A DNA stretch of 16,333 bases from JBCBEX01 sp038528235 (GCA_038528235.1 JBCBEX010000092.1:1-16333); one strand, 5' to 3'; numbered from the stretch's first letter, positions 6,134 through 13,435 are shown. The notes: generated from the sequence alone by a model not told the origin. Numbers and translations: made by a program.

Positions 6134-7291
6134 ATGAGCCTCTACTGGTCCGCCGACGACGGGCTTGCTGCTGACCCTGCTGTCCCTGCTGACGACGCAG
6201 CGTCACCTCCTGGGCAACTGCACGCGCTCGTGATCGGCGTCGGCACCTATGACCATCTTGAGGACGGCACCGGTACGCTGGCCCCGATCCTCACCGACCT
6301 GAGCCAACTCACCACCAGCCGCCTCTCGGCGATCCGCATCGCGCGGTGGCTCGTAGAGAGCTACACGAACCCCGAGTGCCCGCTTGGCTCGGTCGAGCTG
6401 CTACTCTCCGACGCGGGCGACGTGGCGCTCCCCGACGGCACGACAGTCGCCGTCGAGAAGGCTACGATGGCCGCGATCAAGGCCGCCGCGTTGCGCTGGG
6501 ATACGCGGTGCGGCACGGCCAAAGAGAACACGAGCTTCTTCTACTTCGCAGGACACGGGGTCAATGCAGCGGGGTACAAGCAGCTGCTGCTCCCTGCCGA
6601 CTTCGGAGCCCACAAACGCACGCTCTGGGACAACTGCATCCACTTTGAGGGGCTGCGCACCGGCATGCGTGCCAACGCGGCCGACACGCAGCTCTTCTTC
6701 ATTGACGCCTGCAACGAACTCCACCTCGACCTCGCGGAATCGCTCGACGTTGACGGTGACAGCCTGCTCTCGGGCGCGAAGACCTACGACACCGTCACAT
6801 CGGCGGGGACCTATCGCGCGGCCAGCCTCGGGCAGACGGCCTACGGTCCGGACGACGACATCACGTTTTTCGCCCAGGCCCTGCTGGAGACCCTCGACGG
6901 GGTAGACGCCCACGCCCCCAAAGGGCGGCCTCTCCACGACAACTACTCGCTCGGTCGGCCGCTCAGCATGATCATGGAGGACCTGGGCCGGATCCATCGC
7001 CGGCCTCTGCGTCCTGCGCCTCACCCCGATGGCGCACGCGCCGTCTTCCACTACCCTGCCTCGATCCTCGTGCGCACCTCGGTGACGTGCGCCTCGCTGG
7101 CGGCGAGTCAGGCCGCGGCCTTCGCCTGGGAACGGGACGGGGTGCTTCACGAGTCGCCTGCGGGCGAGCCGCGTCCCTGGACCCACCTCCTGCCCCGCGG
7201 CCCCTGGACCATCCGCGCTCGCCTGGCCGACGGGCAGGTCAAGGAGGACCAGACCGAGCTCTCGCCACCCACCACGCACATCACCTTCTGA
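6134..7291 (+). CDS. caspase-like cysteine protease (peptidase C14 family)
   Basis: A 385-residue protein with a caspase p20-like domain at about 28-260. It begins HALVIGVGTYDHL (30-42). The catalytic His is in FFYFAGHGV (H141) and the catalytic Cys in LFFIDACNE (C193), the usual caspase-haemoglobinase HG / DxC pattern, so both active residues are present. AALRWDTRCG (117-126) and QLLLPADF (150-157) fit the helix and strand around the His. The segment 305-385 is separate, short, beta-rich and Pro-rich and may be a partner-binding domain. There is no signal peptide or membrane segment. It sits 12 bases after the hydrolase and 12 before the KTSC gene. Bacterial caspase homologues often act in conflict systems by cleaving themselves or a neighbouring effector; that role here is inference, as is the cleavage specificity. 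Confidence 0.88.
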   Translation: MSLYWSADDGLAADPAVPADDAASPPGQLHALVIGVGTYDHLEDGTGTLAPILTDLSQLTTSRLSAIRIARWLVESYTNPECPLGSVELLLSDAGDVALPDGTTVAVEKATMAAIKAAALRWDTRCGTAKENTSFFYFAGHGVNAAGYKQLLLPADFGAHKRTLWDNCIHFEGLRTGMRANAADTQLFFIDACNELHLDLAESLDVDGDSLLSGAKTYDTVTSAGTYRAASLGQTAYGPDDDITFFAQALLETLDGVDAHAPKGRPLHDNYSLGRPLSMIMEDLGRIHRRPLRPAPHPDGARAVFHYPASILVRTSVTCASLAASQAAAFAWERDGVLHESPAGEPRPWTHLLPRGPWTIRARLADGQVKEDQTELSPPTTHITF

Positions 7292-7303
7292 GCCCCCACG
7301 GCC

Positions 7304-8647
7304 ATGAGCGAGAAGCTACGCCTGACCTTCGCCAACGACATGCCACCTGCGTCGGTGTCGGTCCTCACGCCCGACTACCGCACCGTAGCGCAGGTGTGGC
7401 TCGGCCCCGGCGAGACGCGCGAGGTCGAGGCGCCCTCGACCGATGCGCTCGTGCAGGTACGCATGCCCTCGGGCGAGACGGCGACGCTCCACGACCCCGC
7501 GCAGCACGACCTCTACATCAGCCGTGCCGCCCTCGCCTCCCCTCCTCCGCGCTCCCTGACCGATGAAGCGGAAAGCCTACCCCGATCGGCGCATCCTCAA
7601 GAGATAGGCATGTGGCGCGCCCTTCAGACGTCAGCGCCCCCCTTCCGCTTGACGACCGAGGCGCCCTCCAGCGACACGGATCTCCACGTCGCACTCACCT
7701 CGGAGGGCACGCTGGAGCAGGCCGAGCGCAGCCCCGGCGGCGAAGGGATGCTCTTCACGTACTACGGCAACGCCGACGCCTGCGACCTCACCGTCACCCG
7801 GGGCACAGACCCACCCACCACGCTCCGCGTCCGCCTCCCCGGCTCACTCACCCACCTCGCCGTCAGCCTCCACGGGACGGACGCCAAGGCCACGCTGCGA
7901 CTCCGCGCGGCGACACGGCACGATGTGGCCGACACCCTGGGCGCCTACCTCGTGCGAGGTGACCTGCACGCGGCGGAGACCATGACGGGCTGGGTGGAGC
8001 GGGCCGAGCAGATGCTCTTCGACAAGCGCCGCGACCCCAGCGCGGCCACGATGGGCGCCTACCTCCTGCTCCGGCTTCGCCGCTTCGACCTCATGCGCAC
8101 CTGGACGCGCAACCTGGCCGATGGCTGGCCCGACCTCGCCGATGGCAGCGTCCTCTGGGCCTGGCAACTCATCCACAGCCAGCAGACCCCAGACGGGGCT
8201 GAGCGCTACCTGTTGCAAGCCGCCCACTGCAACGACCTCCCCGTTTTCACCGAGGGCCTCCGTCTCCTCTTCGACGGGCTACGGCTGCTCGGAGACGAGG
8301 GCAAGGCCGCGCTCAAGCAGCTCGCGCGCCGCGCGGGGGCCGTCGTCTGGACTTCTCCATTTACCGCCTCCCTGCCCCAGGGCCCGCTCGCCCCCCGTCT
8401 CGCCATCGACGCCGGGTACATGACCGAGCGCCTCCCCGTCGACTCGTCCGCGCTGGACGCCGTGGGCTATGACGACACCACAGGCACGCTCGAAGTCACC
8501 TTCGACGACGGCAGCGCCTACGCCTACTACAACGTGCCGCCCACCCTCTTCGACGCGCTCCTGAACGCGGGATCGAAAGGGGCCTACTTCAACGAGCACA
8601 TCAAGCCGATCGGGTTCGAGTACCGTCGGCTGGCCGACAAGAACTGA
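7304..8647 (+). CDS. caspase-associated protein with beta-rich N-terminus, helical middle and C-terminal KTSC domain
   Basis: A 447-residue protein with three visible parts. Residues 1-75 and about 115-202 are beta-rich and without recognisable motifs. Residues 205-345 are helical, with motifs GAYLLLRLRRFDLM (251-264), NLADGWPDLADGSVLWAWQL (270-289) and LPVFTEGLRLLFDGLRLL (312-329); I recall similar segments in proteins near bacterial caspases but cannot name a family. Residues 377-442 are a KTSC domain: LPVDSSALDAVGYD (377-390), TLEVTFDDGSAYAYYNVP (395-412) and GSKGAYFNEHIKPIGFEYRRL (423-443, quoted in part as its key residues). KTSC is usually a small stand-alone protein or a C-terminal addition to lysyl-tRNA synthetase, so its place on a large caspase partner is unusual. 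Role unknown; sensor or adaptor of the operon is a guess. Confidence 0.75.
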   Translation: MSEKLRLTFANDMPPASVSVLTPDYRTVAQVWLGPGETREVEAPSTDALVQVRMPSGETATLHDPAQHDLYISRAALASPPPRSLTDEAESLPRSAHPQEIGMWRALQTSAPPFRLTTEAPSSDTDLHVALTSEGTLEQAERSPGGEGMLFTYYGNADACDLTVTRGTDPPTTLRVRLPGSLTHLAVSLHGTDAKATLRLRAATRHDVADTLGAYLVRGDLHAAETMTGWVERAEQMLFDKRRDPSAATMGAYLLLRLRRFDLMRTWTRNLADGWPDLADGSVLWAWQLIHSQQTPDGAERYLLQAAHCNDLPVFTEGLRLLFDGLRLLGDEGKAALKQLARRAGAVVWTSPFTASLPQGPLAPRLAIDAGYMTERLPVDSSALDAVGYDDTTGTLEVTFDDGSAYAYYNVPPTLFDALLNAGSKGAYFNEHIKPIGFEYRRLADKN

Positions 8648-8742
8648 CCCGGCACAGGCTCTCCCTCCGATGCCTCCGGCCTACCGCACGCGGCCAGCGG
8701 TGACCGGATTCGCAGCGCGCGGTTCGTCCCAGCAGGCGAGTC

Positions 8743-10137
8743 CTACTGCTTCGCCACGAGGCGCGTGGTGAGAATGCCGTCGCGGGTGCGGAGACGGACG
8801 AGGTAGGTGCCTGTGACATGACCTGCGAGCGGCACGGCGTACTGCTCGGTGCCGGGCTGCACGACCCGATCCGATGCGTAGAGCTGCCGCCCGAGCACGT
8901 CGTAGACCTCGATGGTGACACGCGCGCCCTGCACGTGCTCGAACACCAGCGTGGCGTCGTCGGCGGTCGGGTTGGGGTAGACGCTCGCGAGCGACGGGTC
9001 GCCTGGCAGCACGGTCGCCTCAGGGCAGGGACGCGTGCTGCAGTAGTCGGCGAACCACGCGACCATCTCGCTCGCCGGGGCGGGGTCCTGCATCCACGCG
9101 ACGAGGCCATCCATCGTGATCGCCCACACGTCGCGCTGCGCGAGCGCGGCTTCGAGGACACGGCGCACCTCGTCCTGGCGGCCGGCGTCGGTGATGGTGG
9201 AGGCGTGGAGGTAGACGTTGAACGGCGCGCGGTTGCCGTCGTAGCGCGCGCGGAAGTTAGCGACGTAGAGGTCGCGGAGGCGGTCGCCGCTGATCGGGAA
9301 GACGCCGCCGAGCGGGGTGCCGATGTCGAACGCGCCGTAGTAGATTGCGGAGTCGGCGGCGAGCCCGGCGGGGTCGGCGAACATCCACGCGGGAATGGTC
9401 CAGAGGCCCGGCAGCGGTTCGTCCGGGCAGTCGTTGGCGAGGAAGAAGCCACAGGCCACGCCCGCGCCGTAGTCGAGCGTGTGCGGCCAGACGTAGGCGG
9501 CGGGGTCGGTAGAGACGGGCGGCTCGCCGAACGGTGCGATGGCAGCGTAGGGGTGTTCTAGGAGCGACGCCTCGTAGCGGAAGCCAAGCGCGTCCACGGT
9601 GCGGAAGAGCGCCGGGTTGGTGCGCAGAAACGGCGCCCGGAAGCCGGTCATGGCGCTCGACGGGAGACCGGCCTCGTCGATGAGAAAGCGTTGCTGCGCC
9701 TCAATGGCTGCAGTCCAGTCGTCATCGGAGAGCGTCTCGTCGGTGTCGTGGCGCTCGGTGTGGTTGGCGATCTCGTGCCCGGCGAGGTAGAGCTCGCGCA
9801 CGAGCGCCGCGTCCGTGCTGTCGGTGTTCGACGTGGGGCAGTTGGTGCGGCTGACGAAGTAGGTGCGCACCAGGTCCCGGCCGTCGGGATTCGTGAGGCC
9901 GTCAACGATGGGCCGGAGGCGCGCCTCGGTGGACGGCAGCACGCAGTCGTCGAAGGTGAGCAGGACGAACTGCGGCGTCTCGGCCAGCGCAAGGCCGCCC
10001 GGCGGCGCGGTGCTCGCGCAGTGGCACGCCGGCAGCGTGCACGTCGCGGGGCAGTCGTACTGCGCCCATGCCACCTCGGCGACGGGCGCGACAGCCAACG
10101 CGAGGACGGCGGCGAAGGAAAGCGAACGGAGCAACAT
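8743..10137 (-). CDS. secreted CE4 polysaccharide (chitin) deacetylase with type IX secretion C-terminal domain
   Basis: A 464-residue protein. A signal peptide covers about 1-25 (cleavage after AWA), then a Cys-rich TCTLPACHC segment (32-40), then the CE4 domain. Motif 1 is LTFDDC with Asp63 and Asp64. Motif 2 is HTERH (His126, His130; metal ligands with Asp64). Motif 3 is RAPF (167-170), and VYLHAS (308-313) carries a late active-site His. WPHTLDY (217-223) and PGLWTIPAWM (243-252) follow the pattern of arthropod-type chitin deacetylases. The last 80 residues (VYPNP at 387-391, VYDVLGR at 411-417, GTYLVRL at 443-449) are a type A sorting domain for the type IX system, so the enzyme is exported across the outer membrane. 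It should remove acetyl groups from chitin or a related polymer. ATG at 10137-10135; monocistronic, convergent with the KTSC gene. Confidence 0.9.
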   Translation of the reverse strand: MLLRSLSFAAVLALAVAPVAEVAWAQYDCPATCTLPACHCASTAPPGGLALAETPQFVLLTFDDCVLPSTEARLRPIVDGLTNPDGRDLVRTYFVSRTNCPTSNTDSTDAALVRELYLAGHEIANHTERHDTDETLSDDDWTAAIEAQQRFLIDEAGLPSSAMTGFRAPFLRTNPALFRTVDALGFRYEASLLEHPYAAIAPFGEPPVSTDPAAYVWPHTLDYGAGVACGFFLANDCPDEPLPGLWTIPAWMFADPAGLAADSAIYYGAFDIGTPLGGVFPISGDRLRDLYVANFRARYDGNRAPFNVYLHASTITDAGRQDEVRRVLEAALAQRDVWAITMDGLVAWMQDPAPASEMVAWFADYCSTRPCPEATVLPGDPSLASVYPNPTADDATLVFEHVQGARVTIEVYDVLGRQLYASDRVVQPGTEQYAVPLAGHVTGTYLVRLRTRDGILTTRLVAKQ

Positions 10138-10296
10138 GGCGAGGCAGGGTTCCGTGAGGGTATCGCCTGCGGAACGGTACAGCTTAACGCAGCGGCATGG
10201 GGCTTCTCAGTGAATCGAACGCCGTCCGTTGAGACTGTCCCGTAGTTTTCGGTACCCACACGTGAGAACGAAGCGGCTTGAGCGTGCACGGCACCA

Positions 10297-10331
10297 CTTC
10301 TGCCTTCTCACTTCTGCCTTCTCACTTCGTC
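10297..10331 (+). repeat. heptamer repeat array A, upstream of the small membrane protein
   Basis: Five successive 7-base units: CTTCTGC, CTTCTCA, CTTCTGC, CTTCTCA, CTTCGTC. Units 1/3 and 2/4 are identical, so a 14-base unit is also repeated. The array ends two bases before the ATG at 10334. On the minus strand the units read GCAGAAG and TGAGAAG. Confidence 0.85.
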
Positions 10332-10333
10332 GT

Positions 10334-10516
10334 ATGTCTGACCGCCGCCTGCTCCGCCTCGCCGTCTGGTGCAACCTGATCGCCGCGGCGTGCTCGCTCG
10401 GGATCGCGCTGCTCGACTACAGCGACGGGCGCCAGAACCTCCCCGCGCTGGCGCTCGCGGTGCTCTTTGGCGGCTTCGGGCTGTTCCTCCGCCGCCTTGC
10501 CCAGCAGGCGAGCTAG
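10334..10516 (+). CDS. small two-helix membrane protein, hypothetical
   Basis: A 60-residue protein starting MSDRRLLRLAVWCNL. Two hydrophobic segments, about 8-27 and 35-52, are joined by a short polar loop (DYSDGRQN), with Arg-rich ends. The topology suggests both termini in the cytoplasm. I recognise no family. The ATG at 10334 is preferred over the frame's earlier ATG at 10229, because the extra 35 codons run through the heptamer array and look non-coding. Its stop is three bases before the ATG of the outer-membrane barrel gene, so the two are very likely co-transcribed. Confidence 0.68.
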   Translation: MSDRRLLRLAVWCNLIAAACSLGIALLDYSDGRQNLPALALAVLFGGFGLFLRRLAQQAS

Positions 10517-10519
10517 GCG

Positions 10520-11878
10520 ATGGGTCGCACGTTGCTCGTCAGCCTCCTTCTCCTGAGCGTGCTCCCGGCGCGCGCGCAGCTTGCCGACCTGCGCCCGGAG
10601 GGCCGCGTCGAGCTGTATTCGGCGACCCGCGCGGGCGGCGACGCCGACTACCTCGCCCTCCGTAGCCGCGCCCGCGTCGGCCTCACAGCAGGCTACGACG
10701 GCGGCGAGTTGTACGTCGAGAGCGAGTGGACCTACGACGTGCTCACCGACGCCGTGCGCGTAGACCTGCGCCGCGCCTACCTCGACGTGTTCTTCGACGC
10801 CGTCGACCTCCGGCTCGGACGGCAGGAGCTCATCTGGGGCCAGGCCGACGGCGCGTTCGTAACGGACGTGCTGATGCCACTCGACCTCTCGGAATTCCTC
10901 GCGCAGGACATCGAGGACGTGCGATTGGGCGTGGTGGCCGCCCGCGCGACAGCCTACGTCGGCGATGCCACTCTGGACGCCGTGTGGATTCCGCGCACGC
11001 CCGCGAGCGTGCTGCCAGCGCCTGCCTCGCCGTGGTATCCGCTCCCCGAGTCGGTACTGGGCATCCCCGTGGTGATCGGCGAGGCTGACCGCCCCGCCCC
11101 CACGCTCAGCAACAGCGAGGTCGCGGCACGGCTGACGTGGCAGGGCCTCCCGCGCACTGACGTGGCGCTCATCGGCCTCTATGCGGCAAACCGCCTACCG
11201 ACGTTCCGCAAGCAGCTCACGTTCGACCTTGCGCGTCTCTTCGGCAGCACGCCCTTCGACCTCGCGTTCACGGCCACGCCTGTCTACGAGCGTCGCACGC
11301 TGGCTGGGCTGACCTTTGAGACGACGCTCGCCGACCCCGTCGTGCTGCGCGGCGAGGTCGCGTTCGAGTTCGGTGCGCTCGTCGACGAGGCGCTTCCGGC
11401 GGACTCGGCGGCGCTGGTGCAGGGCCTCCAAGACGGGACGTTGCAGGCGTCCATTGAGCAAGGCTTTCTGACGGAGCGCTCGGGGGTGCAGGCCGCGCTG
11501 GTGGCCGAGCGCGCGTTCGGCAGCCAGACGGTGCGGCTCCAGAGCCTCGTCCGCCACGTCTTCGACCACGATGATCGCCTGGCAGTGGAGGCCTGGGAGG
11601 GCGCCGCGACCGCAATCTGGGTAGGGCGCTTCCGCCGCGATCTGCTCACGCTGCGCCTCTTCGCCACCGTCGAGACGACGGGTAGCTACTGGCTCAACCC
11701 TCAGCTTGACTATGCCCTGCGCGACGCACTCACGCTGCGCCTCGGCGGCCAGGTCTTCGGCGGCCCGCAACCCGACGACGCCACCGCGCTAGCTGGCCTC
11801 CGCAGCGCCCAGCGCCTCTCCTTCGCCACCTACGACGCCAACGACCTCGTCTTTATCCAGGCGATCTACGGGTTTTAG
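10520..11878 (+). CDS. DUF1302-like outer-membrane beta-barrel protein
   Basis: A 452-residue protein with signal peptide MGRTLLVSLLLLSVLPARA (cleavage before Gln20). The mature part is a run of alternating polar and hydrophobic strands. It has the block LRLGRQELIWGQADGAFVTD (98-117) followed by MPLDLSEFLAQDIEDVRLG (119-137), which resembles the RxGxQxxxWGxxDG..DxxxPxDF..F pattern of DUF1302-type barrels. Another conserved-looking segment is TLDAVWIPR. It ends in Phe (IQAIYGF), as expected for a BAM-recognised C-terminal strand. Members of this group are often near lipoproteins and RND/MMPL exporters, none of which is visible here. Cargo unknown. Its stop codon overlaps the first unit of the next heptamer array. 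Confidence 0.75.
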   Translation: MGRTLLVSLLLLSVLPARAQLADLRPEGRVELYSATRAGGDADYLALRSRARVGLTAGYDGGELYVESEWTYDVLTDAVRVDLRRAYLDVFFDAVDLRLGRQELIWGQADGAFVTDVLMPLDLSEFLAQDIEDVRLGVVAARATAYVGDATLDAVWIPRTPASVLPAPASPWYPLPESVLGIPVVIGEADRPAPTLSNSEVAARLTWQGLPRTDVALIGLYAANRLPTFRKQLTFDLARLFGSTPFDLAFTATPVYERRTLAGLTFETTLADPVVLRGEVAFEFGALVDEALPADSAALVQGLQDGTLQASIEQGFLTERSGVQAALVAERAFGSQTVRLQSLVRHVFDHDDRLAVEAWEGAATAIWVGRFRRDLLTLRLFATVETTGSYWLNPQLDYALRDALTLRLGGQVFGGPQPDDATALAGLRSAQRLSFATYDANDLVFIQAIYGF

Positions 11879-11958
11879 ATTGGAGATTTGCGATTTTTGA
11901 TTCTGACCAATGCAGATTGACTTAGACCCAAATCGGAAATCATAAATCGATAATGGTA
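11878..11958 (+). repeat. heptamer repeat array B, two inverted arms filling an AT-rich intergenic gap
   Basis: The left arm is four 7-base units, GATTGGA, GATTTGC, GATTTTT, GATTCTG (11878-11905). The right arm is AATCGGA, AATCATA, AATCGAT, AATGGTA (11931-11958). GATT on the left is the complement of AATC on the right, so the arms can pair as an imperfect 18-bp stem (14 of 18 matching). The first unit overlaps the stop of the barrel gene and the last overlaps the thioesterase start codon. Base composition is far more AT-rich than the surroundings. Confidence 0.8.
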
Positions 11959-12381
11959 CATCTATATCGCCACCGCGTCCGCTATCGGGAGTGTGACCCG
12001 ATGGGCGTGGTCTACCACGCGCACTACCTCGACTACTTCGAAGCGGCGCGCACCGAGGCGCTGCGGTCGTGGGGCGTGCCCTACCGACGCCTCGAAGAAA
12101 CCGGCGTCATCATGCCTGTCGTCGACGTGCAGCTACGCTACCACCGCCCCGGGCGCTACGACGACCTCCTCGCTATTGAGACGGCCTTCCCGGAGCCGCC
12201 AGGCGTGCGCGTACCCATCGACTACACCGTCCGCCGCGAACTTGCCAACGGCACCATCGAGGAGGCGCCGCTCGTGACCGGCCGCGTCACGCTCTGCTTC
12301 GTCGACCCGCAGCGCAATCGCCCCATCACAGCTCCGCCGATGATCCGCGACGCGTTCGGACAAGTGACAAGTGACAAGTGA
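11953..12381 (+). CDS. acyl-CoA thioesterase, hot-dog fold (YbgC / 4-hydroxybenzoyl-CoA thioesterase type)
   Basis: A 142-residue protein of normal length for the family, which hydrolyses acyl-CoA or acyl-ACP thioesters in the cytoplasm. The signature VRYRECDPMGVVYHAHYLDYFEAARTE starts at residue 9, with catalytic Asp15 in ECDPMG, Tyr21-His22 and Glu30 in the central helix. MPVVDVQLRYHRPGRYDDLL (residues 54-73) is the second typical strand pair. The start overlaps heptamer array B. The last residues, GQVTSDK, and the TGA are encoded by the first heptamers of array C, so the C-terminus appears to have been reshaped by the repeat. The chain-length preference cannot be read from sequence. It lies 90 bases before nadC in the same direction; a shared transcript is possible. 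Confidence 0.9.
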   Translation: MVHLYRHRVRYRECDPMGVVYHAHYLDYFEAARTEALRSWGVPYRRLEETGVIMPVVDVQLRYHRPGRYDDLLAIETAFPEPPGVRVPIDYTVRRELANGTIEEAPLVTGRVTLCFVDPQRNRPITAPPMIRDAFGQVTSDK

Positions 12382-12393
12382 CAAGTGACAAGA
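12361..12393 (+). repeat. heptamer repeat array C, overlapping the thioesterase 3' end
   Basis: Four perfect copies of CAAGTGA (12361-12388) followed by a partial fifth copy CAAGA. The thioesterase stop TGA (12379-12381) lies inside the third copy. Because 7 is not a multiple of 3, adding or losing a unit would change the protein's end. Confidence 0.9.
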
Positions 12394-12471
12394 AGCTGCC
12401 CTCGAAACGCGCGCAGGACCACGTCATTCCGTGCGTTCCTCTGACGCGCCCCACCGCATCCCAACTCCTCC

Positions 12472-13374
12472 ATGTCCTTCACGGCCCCCATCGATCTCGA
12501 CAGCCTCATCGCGCGTGCCCTTGCTGAGGACGTGGCCTCGGGCGACGTCACCACGCTCGCCACCATCCCCGCCGACCGGCACGCCACCGCCACGTTCCTC
12601 GTCAAAGAAGACGGCGTACTGGCGGGCTGCCGCGTCGCCGAGCGCGTGTTCGACGCGGTGGACCCGGCGCTCGCGGTGGCATGGGCGGCGCACGACGGCG
12701 ACCGCGTTGTGGCAGGCACCCGGGCAGGCGAGGTGACGGGCGCGGCGCGGTCGATCCTGACAGCGGAGCGGCTCGCGCTGAACCTGATGCAACGCATGAG
12801 CGGCATCGCCACAGCCACCCGGCAGATGGTAGACGCCGCGCGGACGACCAACCCGGCGGTCGAGATCCTCGACACGCGCAAGACGGCGCCGGGCCTACGC
12901 CTGCTGGACAAAGAAGCGGTTCGGCTGGGCGGCGGCACTAACCACCGCGTCGGTCTCTACGACATGGTGCTCATCAAAGACAACCACATCGAGGCCGCCG
13001 GCGGTTTGGCCGAGGCGCTGCGCGCGGCGCACGCCTACTTGCACGCGCAGTCCCTCGACCTAGAGGTCGAAGTGGAAGTACGCACACTCGACGAGGTAGA
13101 CGCGCTCGTCGCCCTCATCGACGGTGGGCTACGCGTGGACCGGGCCTTGCTCGACAACCTCGTTGTCCGGCACGACGACGGGTCGTTCGACACGACACAC
13201 CTGGCCAAGGCCGTGCAGCGCATGGCCGGAAGAACACACACCGAAGCCTCAGGAAATGTTACGCTCGCCTCGGTTGCCCAGATTGCTGCGACGGGTGTGA
13301 CACATATCTCAAGTGGAGCCCTTACTCATTCCGTCAGGGCGCTCGACGTGTCGCTCAAGGTTGGTTTACAGTAG
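12472..13374 (+). CDS. nadC: nicotinate-nucleotide pyrophosphorylase (carboxylating), quinolinate phosphoribosyltransferase
   Basis: A 300-residue protein that converts quinolinate and PRPP to nicotinate mononucleotide, CO2 and pyrophosphate in de novo NAD synthesis. Family signatures are present in order: EDVASGDVTT (19-28), GVLAG (48-52), AERLALNLMQRMSGIAT (98-114), ILDTRKTAPGLRLLDKEAV (132-150) with R136 and K137, GGGTNHRVGLYDMVLIKDNH (153-172), LLDNL (226-230), TEASGNVTL (257-265) and THISSGALTHS (277-287). The usual EVE..T..E block (198-208) is followed by a segment slightly longer than usual before LDNL and after it (RHDDGSFDTTH). The ATG at 12472 gives a standard N-terminus. nadA and nadB are not in the window. 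A hairpin terminator follows 19 bases after the stop. Confidence 0.97.
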   Translation: MSFTAPIDLDSLIARALAEDVASGDVTTLATIPADRHATATFLVKEDGVLAGCRVAERVFDAVDPALAVAWAAHDGDRVVAGTRAGEVTGAARSILTAERLALNLMQRMSGIATATRQMVDAARTTNPAVEILDTRKTAPGLRLLDKEAVRLGGGTNHRVGLYDMVLIKDNHIEAAGGLAEALRAAHAYLHAQSLDLEVEVEVRTLDEVDALVALIDGGLRVDRALLDNLVVRHDDGSFDTTHLAKAVQRMAGRTHTEASGNVTLASVAQIAATGVTHISSGALTHSVRALDVSLKVGLQ

Positions 13375-13393
13375 CTGACACACATCGACCCGA

Positions 13394-13424
13394 AGGTCGG
13401 CACCATAGCCGACCTCTTTCTGTT
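13394..13424 (+). terminator. rho-independent terminator after nadC
   Basis: AGGTCGGC (13394-13401), a six-base loop ACCATA and GCCGACCT (13408-13415) make a perfect 8-bp stem, followed by CTTTCTGTT. It is close behind the nadC stop and separates nadC from the FIST-kinase pair. Confidence 0.75.
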
Positions 13425-13435
13425 GCCTGCAGCAT

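Noticed and set aside
6163..6199. CTGCTG-rich repeats at the start of the caspase gene
   Set aside because: Short, imperfect, and explained by an Ala/Asp/Pro-rich linker in a high-GC gene.
8648..8742. Terminator between the convergent KTSC and deacetylase genes
   Set aside because: Only short GC-rich self-complementary bits are seen, with no convincing stem followed by Ts on either strand.
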